This document shows positions 40,316 to 53,732 of a stretch of DNA of 64,000 nt, one piece after another. Below the pieces are notes generated by a model. That model was not told the DNA's origin and did not search any database. It saw nothing but the letters and a program-made list of their open reading frames with translations. The position numbers were made by a program, and so were the translations under genes. The first letter of the stretch is position 1, and each line of letters begins with the position of its first letter. Source of the DNA: Erpobdella octoculata (Eukaryota > Annelida > Clitellata > Hirudinida > Erpobdellidae); assembly GCA_963978895.1 (NCBI GenBank), contig OZ022245.1, forward strand, positions 4,740,509 through 4,804,508. The letters run 5' to 3'.

Positions 40316-43300
40316 ATGTATCCAGAAATATCACTGGTTGTGCTTCTACTTGTGAGCCCAGCGATGTAAATTATTTAAACGGTTGATAAAACACAGATAA
40401 AACAGCTAAGTTTACGATTATATTTAAAAATGCGCTAACTATTCGTATTACTAAAGGTCGTCCAGCGTGTGCTGCGAAATCGTCGGCTGCTTCACAGATG
40501 AGTTGATACTGCCAGATTGTCCACAGGTCAGCTACAAGCTGTACACTGAGGTGAGCCAATCAGATCCTGTCTGGTTGAATGTAAGCGAAGACAGGTGAGA
40601 TGTGAAATTAGCAAGATTATTATTTTTATAAAAAAGAAGACAAAATTTCAAAAAAAAAGTTTACCTTACATGCCCAGGTAACTTGCCCACAAATACCAGA
40701 CCTCCCAAGTACAAGGTCGCTGAGAGATAATTTGGGCCCCATTTTCAAAAATAGTTTTTGTAGATCCATCAATAAAAATGATTAAATCAGAATTAATTAT
40801 TTAACAAAGGTTTAGTAATTAATTATTTTCTTAATTATTTTTTTATTATTTTTTTATTCATTTATTAGCAACTTGCCAAATGTCACCAAGGTCGTCTTTC
40901 TGGCGCACGGCTGGGCAGCAGACGGAGAGGTGTCGTGGATCGTTGAAATGAAAAATGAATTATTAAAGCGAGTAAGAAACAAAATAACATTTTTATTGTA
41001 AAAATTTGAAGTGAATTTAAATGTTCAAAATATTTTATATGTTAAACAAAACAGCAGTAGCGGATTTATGAACTTATGACGGGGTGGGGCGGAACCAGGC
41101 TCGTAGCTAGCGGGGGGGCTGGGGGGACTGCAGCCCCCCCACTAAAAATATAAGCCCCCCCACTAAATTTTTGGCAGGTTTTTTCACCTTATTTACATTT
41201 AAGCCACCCAAGTGATGATGAAGTTATGATCCGTAATTTAAATTTAAATATAAATGTATTAAATAAAATTAAATAAAAATAAATAAATAAAGGTAAATTT
41301 AAATATAAAATTAATAATAATAATTTGCATGCCTGTAGAATGAACCATTGCTACAACCCATACCAACAAAGAGCAAAAGTACAGAGTAGCATGTTACGTG
41401 ATTCTGTATTTGTGTCTACTCTTGGACAGAGTGATGAGCAATAGTGTTCACCAGAGTGGAATCAGCTTTGTGCTGTTTATTTTAGCATGTTGGGCGGTAT
41501 ATTAAAAGAGTTCATAGAGAGCTTTGTTGATAGTTATTTAAGTTATTCTAAAGGTTTGATTTGTGCAGTGTCTGCCCTTCTACCAAATTCAGACAGGTTT
41601 TTATATGTCAATGACCTTAAACCGTTGACGCAACTGCTAAAACAAGACAGGCATGTTGAAAAATATATTGCAGACGAGGCTCTCATTGCAAGTAGGTTTC
41701 TAAAAAACAAATTTCAACTAGGCTGCAGTCTCCAGGAAGTGATGAATTTTATGTTGGACCATAAGGATGCATTTCCTACTCTAAATTGGCACTATTCTAG
41801 TCAGCTGCAATGACTCTTGACATCTCGATTGCCACTTGTGAGAATTCTTTTTCTTGTCTAACACGAGTACTACCACCACATAGAAGATCAATGTCCCATG
41901 AGAGAAAGAGCAAACTTGTACTTCTGGCATTTGAAAAATTGCTCTGTAAAGCAATTGATATGGATACCTATCAAATACCAAGAATGCAATAAAATAAAAT
42001 CGGATTCAAATAATTGTCTTGACAATAATCAAACCAGATTATAATGAAATATTATTTTTATTTTAGTTTCTCATTTCAAGCTATTACACATCCATTCATG
42101 TTTAACATATGAAAATTGTCATGAGTTTCATAATCAGTGCTTGGACTCAGTCTTACAATATTATAATAACTTTAATCTTACAGTTTTAAAACAGAGAAAG
42201 AAGCTAATTCAGCTTAGCTGACAAACTTTTGCTTTTGATTTTTGAATGACTCTCAATAATTCAAACTATTTTCATAATTTAATATTTTTTAGTGCTAGTC
42301 TGACACTGCAATACTATTAACCCCAATATTCTGAACTGATTAATTCGAGGAAACAATTTAAAGCTTACTGTCAAACCACACAATTTTTATAACAATATAA
42401 GTTTAATGATAGACTTGATATATAATCTAATCTTCTATCTAGATTGTTTAGAAACTGATGACAAGTTGTATGTGTAACACATGAATGGATGTTTAGTAAC
42501 TTAAAATGAAAAGGTAAACTAAATAGTACATTTTATTATAATGTGGTTTGATCTTTGTCAAAACAAATATTTAAATCCGATTTTATATAATTGATTTCTT
42601 GGCATTTGATACAGATGTACAAGTTTTTATCCAAAATAAAATAAGCAAGTTATTGTATTGTGGACTATAACGGTTGTCTTAATCAATAATTAAATTTGGA
42701 CAATTTGATTCAGTGCTGTCATCCCAGTGGTGTGCCATGCCCGCATCAAAAATCAAGATTGTGGATAACAACAAGCATACTGTTATTTGACAAAATTGCC
42801 TGTGAAAATTGTTAATTTTTGTTATTACGAGCAGCAATATTGCAACTCTTAGAAAATCTAAAATCACATAATAGGATATCCAAAATTGGATGCCATTTTG
42901 TGTCAAATGCTACAAAATGTTTTGGCGAATCTCCTTATTGCGAGGGGCTTCGCACCTGCGGCGCTCGCGCTCAGGCTTCTTCGGTGCCCTTGTTCGTCAG
43001 TAGCCCCCCTACTAATTTTCATAGCCCCCCCACTCACTAAATCCTGCCTACGGGCCTGGGCGGAACTCAGCTTTTCTATCTTTCTGACTTGCAAATCCGC
43101 ATTGTCCCTGTCACTCCCTGTTGTATTCCACTAATCTCGGCCCATGCAGTACTCTAGTACTTAATTTGCAAAATAATTGTTAACTTAAATATGCTTCCAA
43201 ATGCACGGGCATCTCAACATGCGTGTTTGTGTCTGCGTCACTTCAACATCAACATAGGCAATATAGGCAAGTTTCGGGGAGAGACCCGGTCCCCCTTGGC

Positions 43301-46300
43301 TCCCCCTGGCTGCGCCTCTAAATATATGTGCTTGTGTTGAGCATTTCATAGCTATAACTACCATTAGCTGCGAGACTAGCGTTAAACACTGAATGAAGTT
43401 TGATTTGAAACAAGTGAATCAAAAAACAAAGTTTTTTAAAAACACACTTTTATATAATCGATTGTGTAGGCCACATTCTGTTACATAAACAACTAACATA
43501 TTAGCATAGACAATAAATAGTTTGACGAAAATATCACCAATAATTATTCAATTAAATTTCGTCCAATCGATCCGAAAATTTGATAGAATGCATTATTAAT
43601 TAGTTTTTGGAGATATTTTTAAATTTTGAAGTCTTTAGCTCATCGGGAAGTTAGTTTAAAATCGATTGCAAAATTTGACGACAGACAGACAGAGAAGTCA
43701 AGCTAAGTAAAAGTGTGTAAAAAAAATTGTGTACGTCCTGGTCGGGTCGGGCTGAAATGGGTCGAGTCGGGTCACAAAATTAAGACCGATAATGGGTCAA
43801 CCTTTCTGGCGGGCCAAGTCGGGTTGTGTCTTGAAAATTTGATCTATGGACAACTCTGTGCCGGACCATTAAATACTAGATATCCAAGACCAGACCCTCA
43901 TGTATTTATTTTGCTGTTAAAATGCGTAACCTAAACACAAACTTTGCTTGATTTGTTCTAAAGATTTTTTTAATTAAAAAATATGTAAATTTGAGTTAGC
44001 TCACCCAAACTTGTTAATCGTTCAAAATTTTCTCAACAAAAACTGAATGCATCAATAGGAAACTTGTCTGTTTAGCTGCTAACCTTTCTGTTTTCAATTT
44101 AAATATGGTAAATATGCCAAAAATGGTTTAATTGATTACTAATTAGTGTTCTCGAAAGTCACTGCAAATTTCGATAGCAGACACAAACACGTCTGCACAG
44201 TCTATCTCAGGAACATGCACAGAATGTCCAAGCACTATATTAAATTTTGATCAAAACAATCTGTACTAAGAATTACCATGGCATTACCATAAAGATTTTA
44301 AAATAACTTGTTTTCACTTAATTATTCATTTTAACAAATTTTGGGTTTACCCGCTTAAAAATATGAGCTATCATGATCATAACTCATCTAATTTTAGAAC
44401 CCAATCCACGTCGAACTTGCTCGCGTGAAACCGCTATGTTTTTTTTCTTTTTTTTACAAAACTAAACGAAACAGAAACTAAAGTTTAACAAATAAACATA
44501 TATTTTAGCTGTTTTGTGTTTTCATCAGATTTACAAAAGATTTGTACAGAAATTCTTAAAATTTTTTTTTAATTGTTCAATTTAATCTATTTTCTGCTTC
44601 CCTTATTTCAAGGGAGAACAAGCCGTTGTAATAATTGATTGGCAAAAGACTTCACATTGGACTGTTTTCAGAGCATTTTCAAACACAAGGTCGGTCGGGG
44701 CTCATGTTGGAAAACTCATGGAAAAACTTCGGAGGCATGGAATCTCGTATATATGGTGCATTGGACATAGCATGGGGGCTCACGTATGTGGCCATGCTGG
44801 AAACACAACTGTCATTAACAGAATAACAGGTTGTTTGTTATTTATAAAATATTTAATTCCACTTCATCTTGTATAATAACTCGCCATGCAAGTATCAAAC
44901 TCAGTCGTTGAGCTTTCGAGATTGGGTCGAGCTGGCATATTTGGCTCGGTAGTATAGGAATTGCAAGCCATCCAAATTTAATAAATATGTGCCTTATAAA
45001 ATATTAACGCTATGTTTTTTTTCAATAAAATAAATTCGGTAGCTATTAATTAGCTCGTGATGGTCTGTGCGCCGTACAATTCCTATACTGTCAAGCCACG
45101 ATTCGAACCCTTCATAGTCGAGTGTTGTAAATTACATACCCCAACAAAAGGGCCTACTAGCCATCTGTTTTTGGCGGTGAGGTCGTTAGCATGATTCAAT
45201 GAAAGCGGTGTTGCCAATTTGACAGTTTAGGTTCGAGTCCTGATTCGGGCCATCTATAGTTATTTTTGTTGTAAATTGTAAGTCATCCAAGTTTCATATA
45301 CATATATGTGGCTCATAAAACACATCAACTCTAGAATATTTGGAAACATGTTATCGTATACCTATATTGCCTATATTCAGTGGTTCTAAAGTTACAGTGG
45401 CTCGACCAAAATGTAGAGCCACTTTAAATAAACTTTTTCATAATTTTTTCTGAGAAAGGGTTCTAAAATAAATTAATAAGTCCATAAAAATTGCATAGTC
45501 TAACAATTTAAAAACAAACAAACAATTATAATTTAAAAAATTAAAAACATGCTTTCAAGAAATGCCCTAACAGTGACAAGCATGCATTGCAAAATCCTAT
45601 CACTTAAATATTACCAGGCAAATAGTAAACGAAGGATGTTTGTATTTACTATGACGTTGAAAGTTTTCAAAGTCATTATCACCGCGGACATCTTAGGACA
45701 TCCGCGGACATCCAGACAAGTGTAAGTTAATTAAGGCATATAAAATTGTTAGACTTCTACTTTTCAAATGTTTTGCTATGTTTTATTTTTATTGTAAGCC
45801 ACATTTCTATTGTAAACTTCATGTTTAAATACACACATAATAGGACTGGACCCAGCAAGATTTATGCCTTTCACTATATATTCCACTAAATTTGGACTAA
45901 TCAAAGAATCGGCTACGTTTGTGGATGTCATCCACACTAGCATTTTACTTGGGATTCAAGAACCGATCGGACATGCTGATTATTATCCCAATGGTCATAT
46001 ACTTAATCCATCCTGTTTCATCGATATTAGTAAGTTGTGTTGTTTTTATTCGGCTGGCTGTGAGCCATTGCAGTCTGTTTCAAAAATGTGTGTTTTTGTC
46101 ACTATGCTGTTAAAAATATTTAAAAGTTCATAGATTGTTTTTATGTACATTTTCATATTAATATAAAAAACAGGCTTTAAAGTTTGATTTAACACATATT
46201 TTGATCTAGCCTATTGACCTAAATATGTGAATCAACTTGCCAAATTCAAATGTGATGTCTCCAAATTTTTAGTCGACTATGCCCAATAAACTTTGTAATA

Positions 46301-47154
46301 CGATTTGAACTTGGTCTTAGTTGTGTCTAATTCTAATCTTGCAGAATTTTTTTTTCAAATTTTGTAATGTTTGCTTTTTTGTGTAGTGGGAGTATGTCGT
46401 CACCAAATGGCTTATAAATACTTCATCGAATCAATCAAATCTGACTGTTACAGATCCTCAAAGTTCTGCCACAAGTTTCAAAATATACCGGTAAAACATT
46501 TGATTGTATGTAACGTTATTTATTTCAAGATATAATCAGCGCCTGGCTTTCCCATTGAAGAGGAGTGACGGGTTCAATGTCCATGGGAACCACATTTTCC
46601 GTTATTTCCGTAATCAGAGCATCTACCTATAATTTAAGGCCAATCTCAGCCTGTTATCTAACTGGGACTTAGTTATAACATATTACAATATACAGTGACA
46701 GATGGTTTGTGCCACACCATACCACCTGCTCTTATGTTACTTCTTAAGCTACGTAACTGCAACTGGTGCCTGTGCGGGCCGGGCCTGGATTTTAGGGTTT
46801 ATAAACAGACCGGACTGATCCAAAGTTTTTGTAACCAATATAAGGATTTTAGGCGTGTAAAAACGGGCCGAGAAGACCGAAATCTCAACGGACTGGGCTG
46901 TACAAAATCGGCTCGTGTAGTATATTCTACTGGGAATAGTCACGTCAATATTAAATTTGTCATAAAAAAAGATTTCCCATTAAAACAGTGTTTGCATTTA
47001 ATTTTTTTTTTATTTCTAGTTTTCCTGCAGCAGTTGTGGAAATGAAGCAGTCTGTCCTTTGATGGGTTATTCTGCTGAACCATCTACATTGGGAATCTTT
47101 TATCTGGAAACCACAAAAGATGTTCCCTATTGTTTTAACAATACAGTCTTCTAA
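40316..47154 (+). CDS. Secreted lipase of the pancreatic lipase family, short lid, complete
   Basis: Alpha/beta-hydrolase of extracellular lipid metabolism. Seven exons: 40316-40365, 40457-40594, 40869-40971, 44613-44829, 45844-46029, 46387-46490 and 47020-47154. They total 933 nt (310 aa plus stop) with all phases matching. The first exon is a signal peptide (MYPEISLVVLLLVSPAM). Then follow the N-terminal lipase signature VCCEIVGCFTDE, the oxyanion-region HGW, the nucleophile elbow GHSMG (Ser ~150), GLDPA (Asp ~172) and VCRH (His ~237), so the catalytic triad is complete. The lid between the two Cys before the His is only seven residues (CFIDIMGVC). Pancreatic lipase has a ~23-residue lid, and short lids are known from phospholipase A1-type members. 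There is no PLAT domain. The C-terminus is Cys-rich (SCSSCGNEAVC). Substrate cannot be settled from sequence. An AATAAA lies near 47204. Confidence 0.93.
41096..43058 (+). mobile_element. hAT transposon with perfect 8-bp target duplication
   Basis: The left end is CAGGCTCGTAGCTAGCGGGG; the right end, reverse-complemented, is CAGGCCCGTAGGCAGG. Both sides are flanked by GGCGGAAC (41088-41095 and 43059-43066). It contains the transposase remnant at 41487-41991. It sits in lipase intron 3, inside an older element starting around CAGTAGCGGATTTATG (41055). This leaves an intron of ~3.6 kb between the exons at 40869 and 44613. Confidence 0.9.
41487..41991 (+). pseudogene. hAT transposase C-terminal remnant
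   Basis: The first frame (41487-41813) reads ...ADEALIASRFLKNKF; a +1 shifted frame (41810-41992) continues LDISIATCENSFSCLTRVLP and SMSHERKSKLVLLAFEK. This is the hAT dimerisation domain of the ZMYM1-like (TTF-type) transposases. N-terminal and catalytic parts are missing, so the element cannot be autonomous. Confidence 0.85.
45150..45260 (+). repeat. tRNA-derived SINE-like fragment
   Basis: Contains GGTTCGAGTCC, a perfect RNA polymerase III B box, preceded by a tRNA-like stretch (GGTGAGGTCGTTAGCATG) and followed by GATTCGGGCCA. The anticodon arm cannot be folded convincingly. An inverted B-box-like sequence (ACGATTCGAACCC) lies 130 bp to the left. In lipase intron 4. Confidence 0.4.
46770..46935. 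repeat. GGGCCGGGCC-type repeat fragment
   Basis: CGGGCCGGGCCTGGATTTTA and AAAACGGGCCGAGAAG resemble units at 13888 and 26650 (inside Helitrons) and at 43735. Probably a dispersed transposon fragment within lipase intron 6. Confidence 0.5.
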
Positions 47155-47384
47155 CTTAACACAAACATTATCTTAAAAACAGCAGAAAAAAAATATTAAT
47201 TTTAAATAAAAAAAACTAATCGTTCTATGCTGTTAGCATAAAAGCAGTTTTTTGTTTAATTAAATATACCATCTGTTGTTACTAAATATATTTTTGGTAC
47301 GCTGATAAATGGTTTAGAACTGTAGTAGGACTTTATTGTAAAAATGGATATCTTGACATGTTCTTATTGCCCCGATCTAAAATA

Positions 47385-47861
47385 TTCGTTCCCGGTCACG
47401 CTTGCTCTCCCATTCCCGGTCACGGTTGCTCTCCCGTTCACGCTCATTTTCTTTTTTCCAATTCTTTCATCACTTCTTTTAGCCCATAAAACGTAAAATA
47501 GATTTGCTAAGACTATATATATATATGAATGTTAGTGGGTTAGTTTGTCTATTATAGAAACGGGAAAGCGACCCGGAACGGACAGCGAGCGGGAACGGAA
47601 AAGCAAGCGTGAGTGGGAACGGGAGAGCAAGCGTGAGCGGGAACGGAACAGCGACCGGGAACGGGAAAACGACCGGGAGCGGGAAAGCAACCGGGAACGG
47701 GAAAACGACCGGGAACAGGAAAGCGACCGGGAGCGGGAAAACGACCGAAAACGGGAAAGCGAGCAGGAGTGGGAAAGCAAGTGGGAAAGGAAACGGGAGA
47801 GAAAGAGACAAACATTAGAAAAACCTCTAAAAACCCGGGCAACGCCGGGTATCTCCGCTAG
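47385..47861. mobile_element. Inverted Helitron dimer, family 2, second copy (left-truncated)
   Basis: The same arrangement as 16131-16981: a CTCCCGTTCCCGG arm pointing left, the shared middle (CATAAAACGTAAAATAGATT), then the CGGGAACGGGAAAGC arm pointing right. It ends with the ACCCGGGCAACGCCGGGT hairpin and CTAG before T at 47861. The left arm is cut short. It lies 230 bp after the lipase stop codon. Confidence 0.75.
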
Positions 47862-48485
47862 TTATTATTATATTTAAGAAACTGATAAGTTTAGAACATT
47901 ATAGAAATTACAATTTTCCGAAAAACCCAAGATTGGCGTTCCAATCTTTCATTTTCCAAAATAATGGTTACTTCTCCGATCATTATCTACCTGCTCAAAT
48001 TTTTCCATGACGACAAAACTACCTGCGATTTGCATTCGGGAGACAACCATATCATATCTACCTAATTTTATCCGTCGGCGTTTTTTATATATACTACCAG
48101 ATCAATGGAAAAAAACAAGTTTAATAAAACAAAAACATGTTTATTAAAACAAAAACATGTTTATTAAAACAAAAACATGTCGTCATTCACACAGACCTTC
48201 GATGATGCTAGGTCGACAGTGTTCATAAAAATAATCGTCTGTCTAAATTGTCTAATTGACAGATACACACGTTTTAATTAAACCACACATCATAAAAATC
48301 ATATTTAAGAGTCTGTCGCACTCACTCACTCGTCACAACTTCACAGTTTGCAGCTTGTTTATTTACAAAGAATTGTTAACCAGCGGCAGAACTTCGTCAC
48401 TTCTGCTTATTTTCTTCTTTTTTTTAAAATAAATATAATATGAATTTTAAAAATGAGCTGCGATTGGAGATTTGAAATATTCTAA
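47862..48485. other. Spacer upstream of the cytokine receptor
   Basis: Contains three units of ACATGTTTATTAAAACAAAA at 48115-48180. The receptor promoter should lie here; no TATA box I can defend. Confidence 0.4.
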
Positions 48486-49674
48486 ATGAACTTTTTTACA
48501 GTTTTATATCTTGTTGTCTTCCAGTTTTCTTCTTATTACACAAGGAAATTAAGTAAGTAAAGTTTAGAAAATTAAAACTGTTAATTACTGTTTTAAATTA
48601 TTATTATTTTTTTATTTACATTTTTTGGATTTTTATTTCGTTCATAAATTATACAATTAGTTAGAACAAATATAAGAAAACAGATAACATTTGAATGAGT
48701 CTTTAGTAAACTTTGTTTGTTTAAAATATTAATAAGCAGGCTGATATATTGATCCAATAAACTAATTTCTAAATTGTTTCTATTTTTATGAACATTTCAG
48801 AAATATCTCCTAAAGATATTTTTCTAGAAAAAGGACAACCACTTGTTGCAAATTGCTCCATAGACCGACAGTATGCAAATGAAAGTGGTTTGAGTTCTAG
48901 TGATCTCAAGTTTAAATATAGATCTACAAGAACGAACAAAGTATCTTATGATTCTTCTAACGATGTTGAATTTATTCCAATATCTCACAAATTTATAACA
49001 CAAATAAATAATTATAAATCCAAACTCAATGTTACTGTTGAGTTTAACAAATCAGAATTGATTTGTTATATCAGTAACACTAAATTAGAAGAAAATGCTC
49101 TCATAATCTATGGAGGTTTGTATTTTTTTATTTTTCATATCAGTTTTAAAAACAATCTAGTTTCAAGCAGATGTTTGTTGGGTTATATCTTGATAGGCCT
49201 TTCAGCTGCTTTTTTACATACTTTGAATGGTCGATATGGTCCTATTCTATTGATCTAAGCTACATAACAAATTGGTTCTCCAGATCACTTCATCGAAGTG
49301 ATTTTGTCTCTCTATAATCATGACTTTGGTTGGGTTTGATTCACTTCTTTAATGGTGTATAAGGTGTATCATAATTCAGCGGTGTATTAGACTTATATTA
49401 TGGGTTTTTGTAAAGAAATGTTTTGAATTAGTTGCGACAACAAAAGTTTTGATTCAATTTTTCCAGAATACCCGCGTCCGGTGAATGAGTCACAATGCTT
49501 CGTAACACATTGGCATGAATTAGCTTGTAACTTTAGATTATCTGGTCATAATACCAATTTTGCTTGTTATTATCAATTGGAGCTATCTAGAAGGTGAAGC
49601 TGTACTTTTAATTTGTTTTCTTTTTTTTAAATATATAATAATTAATTTTTAATCGTTATTTCATATAAATAGTG

Positions 49675-49716
<42 letters not shown>

Positions 49717-51085
49717 CTTAACAATGTTTTTTTAATATGCAAAAAATTTTTTAAAGCTTCAATGAGCAGAAAGTCAGATTAAAATAACGACTTTTATTAT
49801 TGAAATTTGTGAATAAAAATTTAATGTTGGGAAAAAGTAAATCATATAAAATGTTGAAAAAGAAACTCAAAATTAAAAAGAGTAGCACAAGTAATAAGTG
49901 AATAATTGTTTGTGATTAAACTAAATGGCTTTTAAAATGGACTACAAACGGTTACTAATCAAAGCTGTCTTGTTGGGTAATAAAAGTTAAATTTTCACAT
50001 GAATGCATCTCTATTATCTACAGAGCTGCAGAAATTTCCATTTGAACAAGCATGTGTTTGTGCAGCATAGCATATGTGCACATGTATCTGCACACGTACA
50101 GGTGATGTCCTCTAGAGTGACAAACTCAAGAGCGGATGCTTAGAGCGATAGACACTTTTGTTCTTTACAGACATTTTTAAATTTGTATCTGGCCTATCGT
50201 GGCTTGTCCACGAGGAATGTACAGACACGAGAAGCGAACACTTTTGCTCTCCCCGGGGTTGGGTTGTCCGCTCTTCCGGACATTTACTGTATGCATACAT
50301 TCATACATACATACATAGCAAGCTCTGAAATCTTACTTATTATTGTCTCACTCATAACTGCTCAATACCTATTACCTTAGCATACCAATTTCAGTCTCTT
50401 CCTTGATAAGTTTATTGAACTACTATTTGAAATGTCTTAACTCAACCCACTCATTTTGGTTCTTTTTGTAAAGGTTGTCCATTAAGGGGGAAGGAATTCC
50501 CTTCGGACGAACCTTTTGGGCACCTTATTCCTTTCTCAACTGATCAATTTTTTTCTTTTTTTGAAATTTCGGTACTATATTTTTCTTGTCGTTTTGGTTA
50601 TTTTCTTTTGTTTAAGTTTAATACTTATGTTGGTGCTCAATAAATGAATAAATGAAATGAAAATAAATGACATACATACATACAGTGGGGGATCTAGACT
50701 GCATACATACAGTGGGGGATCTAGACTGCTTTGGCAGGGGGCAACAATTGCGGAAAGCCTAAATCTGTGGGGTGAAAGACACCAGAAGAAGCAAACATTT
50801 GATCTTAGAACCACAAACCTTGATGGAAAGTGGGAACAGGATGCTAAAATTTTGTAATTTTTCTAAAAATTACTAATTTTTTCTTCTAAATTTAGTCTTG
50901 GGAAGGGTAGTCATACTTTATTTGAGAAACTTTATTTCAAATTGAGTTTTTTCTCAACGACATTTCTCGTTCTAATGTTGTTATAAATTTTTCTCCCATC
51001 TTAGAAAAGAATATACATACATACATACATACATACATACATACATACATACATACATACATACATACATACATACATACATACA

Positions 51086-51117
<32 letters not shown>

Positions 51118-52304
51118 GATTTGCCCAAATAAGCATGATGTTTCTTTATAATTGAATTAACTTCAATGGTATTCCAAGCTTTTGAAGTTAAAGGAGAAAA
51201 CTTCATTTTGGCTCAACAAGCAGGTTCTTTAGAAATGCTCAGATCTGTCTATCTGGTGCCATATAATTTGACTTTTAATTTTAATTATAATAAATGTATT
51301 TATTTTTCATTGCTTTATAAGTACATTTAGGAAAATTACTTTTTTTTTTTATTCACAAGACATTAAATTGTGCCCATAATTGATTTTACAAACTTTTTGA
51401 GAGTTGTTCTAGACAATAGATTGCTCATTTGTTAAATACAATTGTGAAAGACGAAAATCATTCTTGGAACAATTAAAAATATAATTATAACAGTCAGTAC
51501 GACTTTGATTGTGTTCCGAAAGAGAAACTAAAAAAGTTTGCAGAAAAAGACAAACGAATTCCAGTGTAGACGTTTCCATTTAAATTTCGAAGAAAGAACT
51601 GAGTATTTTAAACTTTGCACTTCAAAGTTGAGACAGTTCAGGCGTAACAGGATCAAAGTTTGCAAAATATTATGCAGAGTTTGCTGTATACTGAGACAGC
51701 TTCTTTGTTTTTTTAAAAAAATATTTTGCTTAAACAAAAGATAAACTCAAACACTCAAAATTTTGATATGAAAATTTTGATTAAGTTTCCTGAACCAATC
51801 GTGAAATTGGAAATTATTAATCAGTTAAAATAACCACTGCTGGTTGACCATTTTGCTGGAGAAATCTTGTTCATTTTTAATTACAGACTTTTGTAAATGT
51901 TTGCTGTTATGTTGCTTTGTTTTTATAATTATATACGTTTATTATATATATTTTTATTTATCATATTTATATATATATTAATATAAATTTATATAAACAG
52001 CTTGAAACAAACAGAATCTTCTGAGGTTTTCAACCTTACCGACCCTCCTTATTTGAAATATCCAAATTTCTTGAACATCACAAAGGAGAGCATCAATGAA
52101 ATAATCAACATCACCATTACAGGATTAAACGTACTCGGTTACGGCTCCACCGAATATTTTACTTTCACCCTGAAGGATATCATACGTGAGAAATTAATAG
52201 CATTTTTCATTGTCATCGTCAGCATGTCTATTCAACGATTTTGGATTTTGTCGTTATTATTTAATGTAGTCTGATTGACATATGTTGCGTGATTGGCTTT
52301 ATAA

Positions 52305-52386
<82 letters not shown>

Positions 52387-53637
52387 GTTCAATCATTTAT
52401 TTTCTCAGATTTCAAAAATCCAATAATTTACAGCCAGGACAAAATAAACATAAGAATAAAATGTCCTATAAACTTGACAAAAATATTTCACGTCCCCACG
52501 TGGGCCTGAGATTTCCCCGAGACGATTATAAATCTGAACCATGACATTTCTACACTCGGTAAAACATACAATTTCATGCAAAAAATTATTCAACGTTTTC
52601 CAACATTCTTCAATTTGTTGCGTCGCCGACCTACTCTCCATGTACAACATTTAAAGAATTTCCAAATATTGTAAGTATTTAATAACACTGAAAGTATATA
52701 GTAAGTCAACAATTTTTTCCCGACACCAAAGCTAGTCCAAAACTTGTAGGACTTCTCAGACATCACCCCCCTCCAATTGCACACAAAAGCTGTAATGACA
52801 GGCTTTAAGTTGAGAGCCTGACCTGGGTTGTTTTCTTTCATCCATGCGTGGACGTCCCTGATATCGTACTTTCTGATTTTCCTGTCATGTTCCTCATTCA
52901 GGTTTGCAAGATCAGAAACAACAGAAACGTCGCATACAAAATATTGGTCATCCTTCCATGCACAAAGGTCCGGAATTCTCAAACCCATTTCGGTTTTAAT
53001 TCGCGGTTCTACTTTTGTGATGAATCCCTTTGATTGGAATTTTTCTTCCAGTTTACGAACGATGATGTCGTGACGTTCTCGCCTAGGTCCATCACTCTTG
53101 GGACAGATTTGAATCATGTGTCCTAATGATTCAGGTATTCTGCATCCAGCGTCGCATGACGTATCGGCCAATGGTCGTCCCCGCGACGCCCTAAGCTTGT
53201 TGTAGAGAACGGCTGCACGAACTTTAATGCACTTGATGAATACATCTGATGGCACTCTGTTCACTCCGTCTACGATCCAGTCACTCAATCCTATTCCTGA
53301 TGAAAAAGACTTCAAACCATAACCATCTACAGATTTATAAAGATTTTCAGTTGTTTTTAGTTGTAGTGATTTTTGAGCACCTTCGATTCCACTCCCAAGT
53401 CTTCCGAATTTCCTAATTTCTGACAACACAGATAGACTTTCCTGCAGAACATTCATCAAAAACACATCGTTGCCATATTTAGCCTGAGTTAATAAGCTAT
53501 TGAGTCTTTTTCGTCTCAGAATAGGGGCCCATTGCCTCAGCTGCAAAATTCCCAGCCCTCCGCTTCTAAGAGGAGCATGGAAGAATGGCACAGGCGTATC
53601 CTTTGGCAACTACTACTACTACTACTACTATTACTAT

Positions 53638-53732
<95 letters not shown>

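Noticed and set aside
52405..52520. Possible receptor exon after CTCAG (DFKNPIIYSQDKINIRIKCP)
   Set aside because: It lies within the 3' UTR-like part of the R2-like element, between it and (ACT)n. The exon ending at 52185 splices in phase to 55908 without it.
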